Below the pieces are notes generated by a model, which saw only the letters and a program-made list of their open reading frames with translations, was not told the origin of the DNA and ran no database searches. Below are positions 11,319 to 22,995 of a stretch of DNA of 64,000 bases, one piece after another. Position numbers and translations under genes: made by a program. Position 1 is the first letter of the stretch. Each line of letters starts with the position of its first letter. The stretch is taken from assembly GCA_963070105.1 (NCBI GenBank), contig OY718808.1, forward strand, positions 5,681,738 through 5,745,737, written 5' to 3'. The DNA comes from Litomosoides sigmodontis. Lineage: Eukaryota; Nematoda; Chromadorea; Rhabditida; Onchocercidae.

Positions 11319-14300
11319 ATGAGGACAATGTTGATATTTTCCGTGATATGGACGATTGCTCTTGCCACTTGTGTTGTAGCGAGATCGGTAAGTGCTAGTG
11401 CGCAGCTACAAATATTTCTTTTGTACTCACAAGCACTGCAAAATGCTCAAAAATTTCTTCCACCATTTGGAAATTTTGCATCAGTATATCTGGGATTTAG
11501 TGGAGTTAGAAAATTTATCAAAAATCTGAAAATCCAATCTATAAAAGTGTTCAGGACAATTATGGAAAAAAGATGGAGGCATCCAGAATGGTGCGACATT
11601 TGCAAATGAACTTAGAAGCTGCGCAAAGTGCCAGGAAAGTCGGTGGTGATGCGCTCACGAGGTGCTTAATATGTATTTCCCTAATAGAGTTGTCTGTTGG
11701 TACTAGTAAGAACGGAGGAAGAAGTCAAACTAAACAAATAGGTTATTAATTGAGCAAATGAATAGTCAAAGAAAAAGTAGATCAGAGTTAATTGGCAGGT
11801 AGCGAAAGGTTTTAAAGTGTAAATTACAGAGGAAAGAGAGGCTTTGAACTGCATGATTGGCTATCGCCAGCGCAGAAGCAAGAAATTCGCATGGTAAGTT
11901 CAAAGTAGAGTGCAGAAGGAAATCTTCCAAAATCATGGCAATTCAATTATTGTAAATGTTCGAAAAATAAAGGAAAAATTAAGATTGAATTTTCCCGTTA
12001 TATCCAAGCCATTAAGAAAAGCATCTTCCTCTTCATTTCTGATTGAGAAAGATTTTGGAAAAATTCAGATATAACTTCTTTTAATAGACGAAAAAAAGGA
12101 GTGGAAAAAATTTTTGCAGATGGAGTCGGAAGGGAAGCCCACGAGCGAAATCGTCAACAAAATGCTTGAATTTTTTTCCAAATTGTCATCTGAAGAAAAA
12201 GCTAATTGGAATGAAGTGTACAAGAAACGATGTAATGGGTGGATTGAGAGGGTAAAATAAATTTAAATAAAACTTTTAAAATTTGGTTTTCCGGTGTCAA
12301 AAAATCAGTTACGAAAGCAATTTTCATATATGTAGTAAGTGAAATGCTCAAATTATTAGCAATAGTGAGAAGGCTGAGCTCGAGCACTTGAGGAGCAAAG
12401 TGGGTGTTAAGGAGAATATGAAGCAAAATTAGATGAGTACAAAAATCGCCTACCAGAAAACGAACAAGATCAAGTCACTCTCTGGCAGGTAGCATTTTTT
12501 TTAATGTCAGGGACAGATGCAAGAGAGAAAATTTCACAAAAATTAAATTACAACGAGAATTGCCTCAGTGCTTTTATTTTAAAAAAAAATTTGTTTTCAT
12601 TACTAAAAATTAAAATTTACCAGGATGGTTGCAACATGCTCAACAATTTGGATACTCAACAAAGTAAACTTCGCGTAATGTTTCGACGTGATCTTTTTCA
12701 AAACAATGGGAACGCTCATCTTCTTTCCAACGAACAGGCAGCTTTGTTAGAGGACATGAAAGATAGTGGAGCTAACGAAGAAGACGTTAAGCGCAGGGTA
12801 AGTTAATTTCTGTGTCATAATCTTAATGCAGCAATTTTTTCCCAGTTAAAGCCGATAATTTACTGAATAGAACAATTTCTGGACAGTGATGCAGAGGTTT
12901 ACGTATGCCTGAGCAGGTAAGGACTAAAATTAAATTCAAATTAAATATCGTTTTGGAAAACAATGCTTTGTTTTGTTATGCTTGATATAACCTATTGAGG
13001 ATCACTTGCAGGTGGAACAGTATTATTCCGCAATTCCAGAGTACAGAAGAGTGGGATTGGATTACCAACTAAAAAGAAAGTGTATTGAATGGATACGAGA
13101 AATAGCAAGTTTTGATGAAATTCAACTGTTCCTCGACTCATTTCAGGTTAAAAAATTTTTAAAATTAAAGACTTTGAAGCTCAAATTTGAATTGCGATTT
13201 AAAAATCTGCCGATAGAAATTTTGAATTGATTTAAAAGACGCGAAATATAGTTATTTTATATGCTTGCGTATTGCTGTAACCGATTTTGCAACTGAGGTA
13301 ATCGACATTTGCATCGGTGCGCTGATTTTCTCCATGTCAATTAAAGAAAAAAACTTGAAAATGGGACCTGTGATAATCACATTTATTCCTAATTTCTGAA
13401 CAATTCCAATTCTCTTAGAGGCAGAAAATGATAATGTTCTTACCTTTCCTTACCTTTATTGTTGTTTTTCTAAATGAAAGTAAATTTGCAGAGAAGAAAT
13501 CGATTAGTCTTCAATACCTTGCTTGATGAGTACTTCGATCGATTGTCTAAGGAACAACAGGATGAACTGCATTATATTAAAGGTTATATTGGAAGCGATC
13601 ATCGTAACAACAACGTTGAAAACAAAAAATTTGAATTTAGCGTTTCAAATTTCCTTCATTCAAGGGAACAGTTTAATTTACAGATATATGCAGTGAAATG
13701 TGGAGCGAAGTAATGAATTCCAATCGTCAGAAACGTTATGTGAACAAGGAGTACAACGAGTGGATATTATGGATGAGTGATGAACAAAAACGTGAGTTGC
13801 AAGAGATGCGCAACAATGGTTCGTCATTTGATGAGATACACAAAAAAGTTAATGGACATTTTGTTCAACTTCCTGAAGCGGCGCAACATGAACTCATAGA
13901 AGATTATAAGGTATACGAAGTGTCATTACAGTTAGATTAAAAGCTTTCTCTGCAGCTTCAGAATCTGCGATAAGAATAGATAAGAAAAAGGAAGCTCACG
14001 CATAACACAAAGATATCTGCCATTGAAAAAGAATATCTCTTCCCAGGAAAAATGTAGAAAATATTTTGCGACTATGGCTAATGAAGACGAAGTTGAAAAG
14101 CTAAACACCGCCCACAATGAAAAAAATCACAACGAACACGAAAAAATTATTGATGAAATCTTGCATCGACAACCGCAAGACGTACGAGACAAGGCATATA
14201 AATTTTATCAGGTAATTCGCCCCATTTCATTGCCGGCAAAACTTTTATTGCCATCCTTTCTCATCTAACTCGTGTTTGTGAGTTCTCCTGAATCGTCGGA

Positions 14301-17300
14301 TCTCCTGATGTCTTTCGCAAATCAAGCACGTAGGTTGCGATAATCGTACAATTGCAATGCTTGGAATAAAAAATAAAGACACAAATTTCGAATTTCAAAA
14401 ATAACAAATTTGTTTTCTAGAATTTCATCCATATCAAGATTAGTATTATCACGTTCTTTTAAATACTTTCATTTCGAATTTTTAAAAGCTGTAATGCTTA
14501 CAGATATGCGATGACGTGTATCACAAACAGCCTAGACGATCAAAACGTGCCATTGACGCATTGATGGCGAAACACCTCCAATGGCTTACGCCTGAACAGA
14601 AGGCAGAAATTAAACAAATGAAAGCAAACGGAGAATCATTGCTAACAATTAAACAGAAGTACAACATTCATAATATGAGAAATAATACGAAACTGACCTT
14701 CACAGATGTATTTAAATAACACATAACATCGATCTACAGTAGAAATCTGGAAGCATTTGAAAATTTCGAAAACAAACAGAGAGGTTTCTTCAGAAAAATA
14801 TCAACTTTGACAGTGCAGAATACGTTACATCCATGTCATAAAACCGTAAATTAAACTTGGAGTTCTCGAAATTTTCAACCGTAAATGTGTGAAATGGAAC
14901 GTCTGAATTCATGACCTTCAGTAAAAGTTAAAATTATTGTTTTATGATCTGTTTAGATTACTTTCCTACATAGAAACTATGGAAAGTGACAAACAACTTC
15001 ATGCCATAGGAAAAACAAAACAGTCTTGCTACGCATGGCTGGAGAATGTGACTTCCGCTGAAGAAAGAGCCGAATTAGAAAATTTACACCATACCGATCA
15101 TTCAACCTGTAAACGGAAGGTATTGTAAGTTAAGCTTAATACATTCAAATCTAACTTCCAATTTAGAATGTAATGCAACAAAAAATTTCCGAACGCCAGT
15201 TTTTTACGAAACTCCCAAAAAACTTTCGAGTAATATCCACTCTCAGAAATTTATCTTCATATATATCAAAAATTAATAAGATACCAACTTCTGTTTTGAA
15301 TAAGAAAGAACGTAATTTAGATTCGAGAATACATTAAGCGCCTACCATCAAGAGAACAAGAAGCAGTAAATGAAGACTTAGAAATTTGCGAACACATATG
15401 GTATAGCGATAGTAATCATGGTTCCGAACAACGCCATGATCATAATCATCAGCAACGCAGAGCACCTAGATGGCCGCTTCCGAAAACTTATGCTGAAACA
15501 ACAAGAATCAAGCGGGATCACCATGACCACAGTTTGGAGGAGTACTTCCAAACACATCTGAGTTGGCTTACGGATGCTGAGAAAGATGAAATCAGAAAAA
15601 TGAAACAAGAAGGAAAACCAAAAGCAGAAATTCAACAGAAGATTTTTGGTTATTACGAAAATATGACCGGCGACGCAAAGAAGGAAGCGGGTGAGAAACT
15701 TCGTGGAGGTTGTCGCCAACTGTTGAAGCAAGTCGTTGGTGAGGAAAAGATGTCTGAGTTAAAACAGATGAAAGATTCAGGAGCCGATCAAAAAACGCTT
15801 GCAGCGAAAGTGGACGAAATGCTTGAGCATGTCACCGACGAAGCAAAGAGGAAAACGATCCAGGAATATGGTTCTGCTTGTCGCAAAATCTACGAAGAGC
15901 GACACAAGAGAGACCATCATGAACACAGTTTGGAGGAGTACTTCCAAACACATCTGAGTTGGCTTACAGATGCTGAGAAAGATGAAATCAGAAAAATGAA
16001 ACAAGAAGGAAAACCAAAAGCAGAAATTCAACAGAAGATTTTTGGTTATTACGAAAATATGACCGGCGACGCAAAGAAGGAAGCGGGTGAGAAACTTCGT
16101 GGAGGTTGTCGCCAACTGCTGAAGCAAGTCGTTGGTGAGGAAAAGATGTCTGAGTTAAAACAGATGAAAGATTCAGGAGCCGATCAAAAAACGCTTGCAG
16201 CGAAAGTGGACGAAATGCTTGAGCATGTCACCGACGAAGCAAAGAGGAAAACGATCCAGGAATATGGTTCTGCTTGTCGCAAAATCTACGAAGAGCGACA
16301 CAAGAGAGACCATCATGAACACAGTTTGGAGGAGTACTTCCAAACACATCTGAGTTGGCTTACAGATGCTGAGAAAGATGAAATCAGAAAAATGAAACAA
16401 GAAGGAAAACCAAAAGCAGAAATTCAACAGAAGATTTTTGGTTATTACGAAAATATGACCGGCGATGCAAAGAAGGAAGCGGGTGAGAAACTTCGTGGAG
16501 GTTGTCGCCAACTGCTGAAGCAAGTCGTTGGTGAGGAAAAGATGTCTGAGTTAAAACAGATGAAAGATTCAGGAGCCGATCAAAAAACGCTTGCAGCGAA
16601 AGTGGACGAAATGCTTGAGCATGTCACCGACGAAGCAAAGAGGAAAACGATCCAGGAATATGGTTCTGCTTGTCGCAAAATCTACGAAGAGCGACACAAG
16701 AGAGACCATCATGAACACAGTTTGGAGGAGTACTTCCAAACACATCTGAGTTGGCTTACAGATGCTGAGAAAGATGAAATCAGAAAAATGAAACAAGAAG
16801 GAAAACCAAAAGCAGAAATTCAACAGAAGATTTTTGGTTATTACGAAAATATGACCGGCGATGCAAAGAAGGAAGCAGGTGAGAAACTTCGTGGAGGTTG
16901 TCGCCAACTGCTGAAGCAAGTCGTTGGTGAGGAAAAGATGTCTGAGTTAAAACAGATGAAAGATTCAGGAGCCGATCAAAAAACGCTTGCAGCGAAAGTG
17001 GACGAAATGCTTGAGCATGTCACCGACGAAGCAAAGAGGAAAACGATCCAGGAATATGGTTCTGCTTGTCGCAAAATCTACGAAGAGCGACACAAGAGAG
17101 ACCATCATGAACACAGTTTGGAGGAGTACTTCCAAACACATCTGAGTTGGCTTACAGATGCTGAGAAAGATGAAATCAGAAAAATGAAACAAGAAGGAAA
17201 ACCAAAAGCAGAAATTCAACAGAAGATTTTTGGTTATTACGAAAATATGACCGGCGATGCAAAGAAGGAAGCGGGTGAGAAACTTCGTGGAGGTTGTCGC

Positions 17301-20300
17301 CAACTGCTGAAGCAAGTCGTTGGTGAGGAAAAGATGTCTGAGTTAAAACAGATGAAAGATTCAGGAGCCGATCAAAAAACGCTTGCAGCGAAAGTGGACG
17401 AAATGCTTGAGCATGTCACCGACGAAGCAAAGAGGAAAACGATCCAGGAATATGGTTCTGCTTGTCGCAAAATCTACGAAGAGCGACACAAGAGAGACCA
17501 TCATGAACACAGTTTGGAGGAGTACTTCCAAACACATCTGAGTTGGCTTACAGATGCTGAGAAAGATGAAATCAGAAAAATGAAACAAGAAGGAAAACCA
17601 AAAGCAGAAATTCAACAGAAGATTTTTGGTTATTACGAAAATATGACCGGCGATGCAAAGAAGGAAGCGGGTGAGAAACTTCGTGGAGGTTGTCGCCAAC
17701 TGCTGAAGCAAGTCGTTGGTGAGGAAAAGATGTCTGAGTTAAAACAGATGAAAGATTCAGGAGCCGATCAAAAAACGCTTGCAGCGAAAGTGGACGAAAT
17801 GCTTGAGCATGTCACCGACGAAGCAAAGAGGAAAACGATCCAGGAATATGGTTCTGCTTGTCGCAAAATCTACGAAGAGCGACACAAGAGAGACCATCAT
17901 GAACACAGTTTGGAGGAGTACTTCCAAACACATCTGAGTTGGCTTACAGATGCTGAGAAAGATGAAATCAGAAAAATGAAACAAGAAGGAAAACCAAAAG
18001 CAGAAATTCAACAGAAGATTTTTGGTTATTACGAAAATATGACCGGCGATGCAAAGAAGGAAGCAGGTGAGAAACTTCGTGGAGGTTGTCGCCAACTGTT
18101 GAAGCAAGTCGTTGGTGAGGAAAAGATGTCTGAGTTAAAACAGATGAAAGATTCAGGAGCCGATCTAAAAACGCTTGCAGCGAAAGTGGACGAAATGCTT
18201 GAGCATGTCACCGACGAAGCAAAGAGGAAAACGATCCAGGAATATGGTTCTGCTTGTCGCAAAATCTACGAAGAGCGACACAAGAGAGACCATCATGAAC
18301 ACAGTTTGGAGGAGTACTTCCAAACACATCTGAGTTGGCTTACAGATGCTGAGAAAGATGAAATCAGAAAAATGAAACAAGAAGGAAAACCAAAAGCAGA
18401 AATTCAACAGAAGATTTTTGGTTATTACGAAAATATGACCGGCGATGCAAAGAAGGAAGCAGGTGAGAAACTTCGTGGAGGTTGTCGCCAACTGTTGAAG
18501 CAAGTCGTTGGTGAGGAAAAGATGTCTGAGTTAAAACAGATGAAAGATTCAGGAGCCGATCTAAAAACGCTTGCAGCGAAAGTGGACAAAATGCTTGAGC
18601 ATGTCACCGACGAAGCAAAGAGGAAAACGATCCAGGAATATGGTTCTGCTTGTCGCAAAATCTACGAAGAGCGACACAAGAGAGACCATCATGAACACAG
18701 TTTGGAGGAGTACTTCCAAACACATCTGAGTTGGCTTACAGATGCTGAGAAAGATGAAATCAGAAAAATGAAACAAGAAGGAAAGCCAAAAGCAGAAATT
18801 CAACAGAAGATTTTTGGTTATTACGAAAATATGACCGGCGATGCAAAGAAGGAAGCGGGTGAGAAACTTCGTGGAGGTTGTCGCCAACTGTTGAAGCAAG
18901 TCGTTGGTGAGGAAAAGATGTCTGAGTTAAAACAGATGAAAGATTCAGGAGCCGATCTAAAAACGCTTGCAGCGAAAGTGGACGAAATGCTTGAGCATGT
19001 CACCGACGAAGCAAAGAGGAAAACGATCCAGGAATATGGTTCTGCTTGTCGCAAAATCTACGAAGAGCGACACAAGAGAGACCATCATGAACACAGTTTG
19101 GAGGAGTACTTCCAAACACATCTGAGTTGGCTTACAGATGCTGAGAAAGATGAAATCAGAAAAATGAAACAAGAAGGAAAGCCAAAAGCAGAAATTCAAC
19201 AGAAGATTTTTGGTTATTACGAAAATATGACCGGCGATGCAAAGAAGGAAGCGGGTGAGAAACTTCGTGGAGGTTGTCGCCAACTGTTGAAGCAAGTCGT
19301 TGGTGAGGAAAAGATGTCTGAGTTAAAACAGATGAAAGATTCAGGAGCCGATCTAAAAACGCTTGCAGCGAAAGTGGACGAAATGCTTGAGCATGTCACC
19401 GACGAAGCAAAGAGGAAAACGATCCAGGAATATGGTTCTGCTTGTCGCAAAATCTACGAAGAGCGACACAAGAGAGACCATCATGAACACAGTTTGGAGG
19501 AGTACTTCCAAACACATCTGAGTTGGCTTACAGATGCTGAGAAAGATGAAATCAGAAAAATGAAACAAGAAGGAAAACCAAAAGCAGAAATTCAACAGAA
19601 GATTTTTGGTTATTACGAAAATATGACCGGCGATGCAAAGAAGGAAGCGGGTGAGAAACTTCGTGGAGGTTGTCGCCAACTGTTGAAGCAAGTCGTTGGT
19701 GAGGAAAAGATGTCTGAGTTAAAACAGATGAAAGATTCAGGAGCCGATCTAAAAACGCTTGCAGCGAAAGTGGACGAGATGCTTGAGCATGTCACCGACG
19801 AAGCAAAGAGGAAAACGATCCAGGAATATGGTTCTCTTTGTCGCAAAGTGTATGGAGTGTTTGTGCGGAATAAGAGGGATCACATGTCTACCGGTTTAAA
19901 ACCGCACAGTAATCCTTACTTGCAAATGCTTACTGACAAAGAGAAGGATGGAATTGAGAAAATTGCAGAAGGGAAGAAATCGAGAGTAGATATATTGAAG
20001 GCGATCTTTTTTTACTATAAGAATCTAAGCGGGGAAGAGAAGAAACAGTCTGGGGAACGCTTAAAATTGATCTGTGAAGAGATTGGCAAGAGTTTGATAG
20101 ACGAAAATCGATTGTATGAATTAGAAGCGTTGGAAGATGATGACTCCTCAATGAGTGAAATGATGAAAATGTTGTCAACTACCAGTGATAAATCGAGGTT
20201 TGTACAAATTAGGACATATCAGACTGTCTGTCACAGAATGTTCGATTCAAAACAGTTTGTAATGAAACGGGAAAGCAGAGATCATTCTTTGGCTAATTAC

Positions 20301-21699
20301 CTGCAGAATGATTTAAAATGGCTTTCAGCGGAGCAGAAGAAAGGGCTGGTGGAAATGAAGGAAAATGGGAGGTCGTGGTCTGAAATGGTTGGTCAAGTGT
20401 TTCATTATTATGATGGATTAGTTGATGAAGCAAAGCAGCACGCCGCCGAATTATTGTATGATGGCTGTCGAAACATTTTGGAGGAAATTATTGGTGAGGA
20501 GCAATACAGTGAGCTGGCGAAGATGAAGAAATCGGGCGCAAATATGAACGATTTAAAAGCGAAAGCCGATGTAATGTTAAGGGGAATAGTAGACGAGGAG
20601 AAACAAAAAATAATTAAAATTTATGGATCTGGATGTGTAAAAGTATTTGCAAGGGTAAGTCGTCGAAATTCACTGGAGGAACACTTTAAGACAGACCTGA
20701 AATGGCTCACGAAGGAGCAGAAAGATGAAGTGTTGAAAATGAAGAAGGAAGAGAAATCGAAGGCAAATATTCGAAGAAAAGTATTGCATTTCTACAACGA
20801 CTTAAACGAGGAAGCAAAAAAAGAAGTAGCTGAATTGCTCAGCGATGCTTGCGACGATATGGTTGCGAACGTTTTTGGCTTTGAGAAGGCAGCGGAACTG
20901 GCGAAGGTGAGGGATTCGGCTGAAGTTGCTGATGAAATTAAGCGGAAGATGGATGCGATGGTCGATGAGATTGTGGATGAGAAGAAGAGAGCAGAAGCAC
21001 GAGAATACGGTTCAATTTGCCAGAAGATCTTTGATTATCAACATAAACGTCGTGAAAATTCACTGGCAAATGATTTTCCCACGCATTTGAAATGGCTTTC
21101 TGAAGCGCAAAAAGATGAAATCAAGAAAATGGAAACTGGCGGTTCGTCCGTTTCCGTCCCATTCAATTCTTATTTTTTTTTCGAATTAAAATAGATTTAA
21201 GACGTGAATACATGAAAGCTTAGTTTTCTTCTTGCGTGCGGAATTATTTTTTATTCTTTATTCATCATAAGCGGGCTTCTTTCAATCGCTTCAGTTATAA
21301 GTTGATAAGATTTAAAGCTAATATTTCTTACACTTATGCTACTCATACTTGGTTGCAGGGAAAAGTCGTGAAGCAATTCGATCTAAAATTTTCGAATTTT
21401 TTAAAAGTGCAACCGGCGAAACGAAAAAATATGCAGCAGATTCATTACTGGAAGGTTGTCACGAATTATTCAAAATGATTGGTGGTGAAAACAAAGCACA
21501 CGAGTTGCACGTCATGGTGCAGAGTAATTTGGCCATCAAGGCGATCGAAGAGAAGATCACTTCAATAATCGATTCTATAAATGATCAGTCCGAAAAAGCT
21601 TATGCTCAAACTCACGTAGCACCATGCATGCACTTTTACAAAATGCACGTGAGAGGTCCTGAGAAGTTATTTCGTGTTCATCTAACCCATGCTTACTAA
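11319..21699 (+). CDS. Nematode polyprotein allergen (NPA, gp15/400 ladder protein)
   Basis: NPAs are secreted tandem polyproteins cut into about 15 kDa helical units that bind fatty acids and retinol. Exon 1 (11319-11387) encodes a signal peptide (MRTMLIFSVIWTIALATCVV). Exons near 11555-11661, 11830-11893, 12120-12251, 12370-12488, 12624-12797, 13012-13146, 13492-13582, 13684-13910, 14047-14211, 14504-14658 and 14957-15119 encode strongly divergent units. Exon 15321-21141 holds eleven near-identical 132-residue units and then divergent ones; exon 21359-21699 completes the last full unit and stops inside the next. Units show the conserved Trp of the ABA-1 family (HLSWL), two Cys, an N-glycosylation sequon (NMT) and an R-H-K-R furin-type site between units. 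Exon phases agree except at 12370-12488, where one base seems to be missing. Part of a unit also seems absent between 13146 and 13492. Confidence 0.93.
12370..12488 (+). other. NPA exon with apparent one-base frame lesion
   Basis: The first part reads KAELEHLRSKVGVKE in one frame and then meets a TAG. From 12414 the next frame reads EYEAKLDEYKNRLPENEQ and ends at a good donor after CAG at 12488. Together the two parts match the second half of an NPA unit. The exon is 119 bases, one short of keeping frame with its phase-0 neighbours. A true deletion, an assembly error, or an unusual acceptor are all possible. Confidence 0.6.
15531..19850 (+). repeat. Eleven tandem 396-bp NPA units, nearly identical
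   Basis: Units begin at 15531 and then every 396 bases (15927, 16323, 16719, 17115, 17511, 17907, 18303, 18699, 19095, 19491). They differ by only a few bases. Units 1-6 encode GADQKTL and units 7-11 GADLKTL; unit 8 also has a Glu-to-Lys change (VDKML). Silent markers vary as well: GGCGAC in units 1-2 and GGCGAT later, GCAGGT in units 4, 7 and 8, CTGCTG in units 2-6, AAAGCCA in units 9-10. The eleventh unit diverges in its last 50 bases or so. No intron interrupts the array. Confidence 0.97.
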
Positions 21700-21739
21700 T
21701 GTCAGATGTAGCAGATATTTTTAAGTGGCTTTCCTAAAT

Positions 21740-21745
21740 AATAAA
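21740..21745 (+). terminator. Polyadenylation signal of the NPA gene
   Basis: AATAAA lies about 40 bases after the TAA stop at 21697-21699, a normal distance for a nematode 3' end. It supports ending the NPA transcript here. Confidence 0.55.
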
Positions 21746-21940
21746 AAGTGATACTTATTAAATTTATCCAAATTTATCAGCGCACATTTGTCTCACACTT
21801 TTTCTTCTTTCGGAGTTTCCTATTCTTTCGAGCAATATTTTGGATGAAGTTTTCAAATATTATTTCAAATTCGTCTTAAAACATAACAGCTTTTCTTAAA
21901 ACATGGTATTCTAATAAATTTTTTCGATACAATTAACTTT

Positions 21941-22255
21941 TCAGGATTTTTTATTTTTCAATTTTTGCAAAAGGAAATCCTTTTGCCAACAGCAAAATGG
22001 TAATCGGATTAACAGATTCAACGTAATCTTTAAACGTTTACCTACGGAGTACTTCCAAACTCCGTGCACAGCTTTACTGCTGCCTATTTCTTGTTTCTTA
22101 ATTGAACAAAAAACTTTCCAACAAGTATGAAATCTGGCGTCACGCATCATATCATACACTTCAAATACTTTTCCTCCACAACTGAAGTACTTTTTAGGCT
22201 TATTGTTATCGCTGTAACTGTTGGAGACCCCGCTGAGTAATTTATTTGCGTCCAA
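21941..22255 (-). other. Unrecognised open frame, possible Cys-containing exon
   Basis: On the minus strand an open frame of about 104 codons contains KYFSCGGKVFEVYDMM and three more Cys, and it is preceded by an acceptor-like TTTTACAG near 22265-22272. It has no ATG at its start, so it would be an internal exon. It could end at a donor-like GTAAAC around 22038. I do not recognise the family, and chance openness in AT-rich DNA is possible. Confidence 0.22.
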
Positions 22256-22342
22256 ATTGTTTATTCTGTAAAACTAAATATGCGGCCATTTTTGTAAAAT
22301 TCAGTGCATTTTCATTAAAATAAATATTACTTCTAAAACAAA

Positions 22343-22540
22343 ATGTCTCTTAGTATTTTACCAATTTTCTTTTTGCAATTAAGCAATGACAATTGTGAAC
22401 AATTAAATTACCGAGCGAAATATGGCGATCATTTAAAAATGTGTTTTTATCAGTTCGTGAGCCATGCTTTTGACTGCATTATTAAAAGTTGTGAGACGTC
22501 AGTTGAACTCGGCATTGTAAAATTTGAACTCAGAAGTTAG
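22343..22540 (+). other. Small unrecognised open frame with hydrophobic start
   Basis: An ATG at 22343 opens 65 codons beginning MSLSILPIFFLQLSNDNCEQ, a weakly signal-peptide-like start, followed by YGDHLKMCFYQFV and further Cys residues. It lies between the two NPA-type genes. No domain is recognised and no second exon was found, so it may be chance. Confidence 0.2.
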
Positions 22541-22980
22541 TTTTATTTGTGTGGCTGTTCAGTTTCATTCATGACGTAATGTACTTAGCAAAATGAATTA
22601 ATAAACATCGGGCATAACAAATATTCAGAGAAATAGAAGATGCCTAAAAGACAATTTGCACAAATTTTAATAACAGTGATTTCAAATCGAAGTTACTCAT
22701 ACACGCGTTGCGATCAGAGAAGAATAGAATTTATGAGTGAGAAGAAAGTTTGGATAATGAGTTTCCTTTTCATTAGTGCGATAAGTGAGAGTCAGTTGTT
22801 CCACTTCAAAAGTTGCTTACAAGTGTTATCTGATAAATATATGCCTTCCCGCAGAAACCCTAACACTTGAAGGAAGGAGGAGACGGTAATGTAACAGATG
22901 ATCTCGAGCTCCTTCTGCTCCCTTGCAAAAATATTCCCTTTCTCCACAAATAAATAACATTCATCTGAGAGATATCGTCC

Positions 22981-22988
22981 GCTGCAGC
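22981..22988 (+). promoter_or_regulatory. Probable trans-splice acceptor of the NPA-like/laminin-EGF gene
   Basis: CGCTGCAG ends at 22987, eight bases before the ATG at 22996 that opens a signal peptide. The spacing matches spliced-leader addition as in the NPA gene upstream. Confidence 0.35.
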
Positions 22989-22995
22989 TGTAATC

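Noticed and set aside
12862..12909. Small exon candidate between two NPA exons (FLDSDAEVY)
   Set aside because: Its phase does not fit, and exon 12624-12797 joins directly to 13012-13146 in phase 0 with a good NPA match.
13583..13713. Continued open frame after IKG in an NPA exon
   Set aside because: The NPA match is restored by splicing from 13582 to 13684 (phase 1); the read-through sequence does not resemble an NPA unit.
14659..14719. In-frame TAA after KQKYNIHNM in an NPA exon
   Set aside because: Splicing from 14658 to 14957 keeps phase and gives KQKLLSYIE, which fits the unit consensus, so the stop is intronic.
15378..19846. A ladder of minus-strand open frames of 77-117 codons repeated every 396 bases
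   Set aside because: They are antisense shadows of the NPA repeat units; they recur only because the coding strand is repeated and have no splice or start context.
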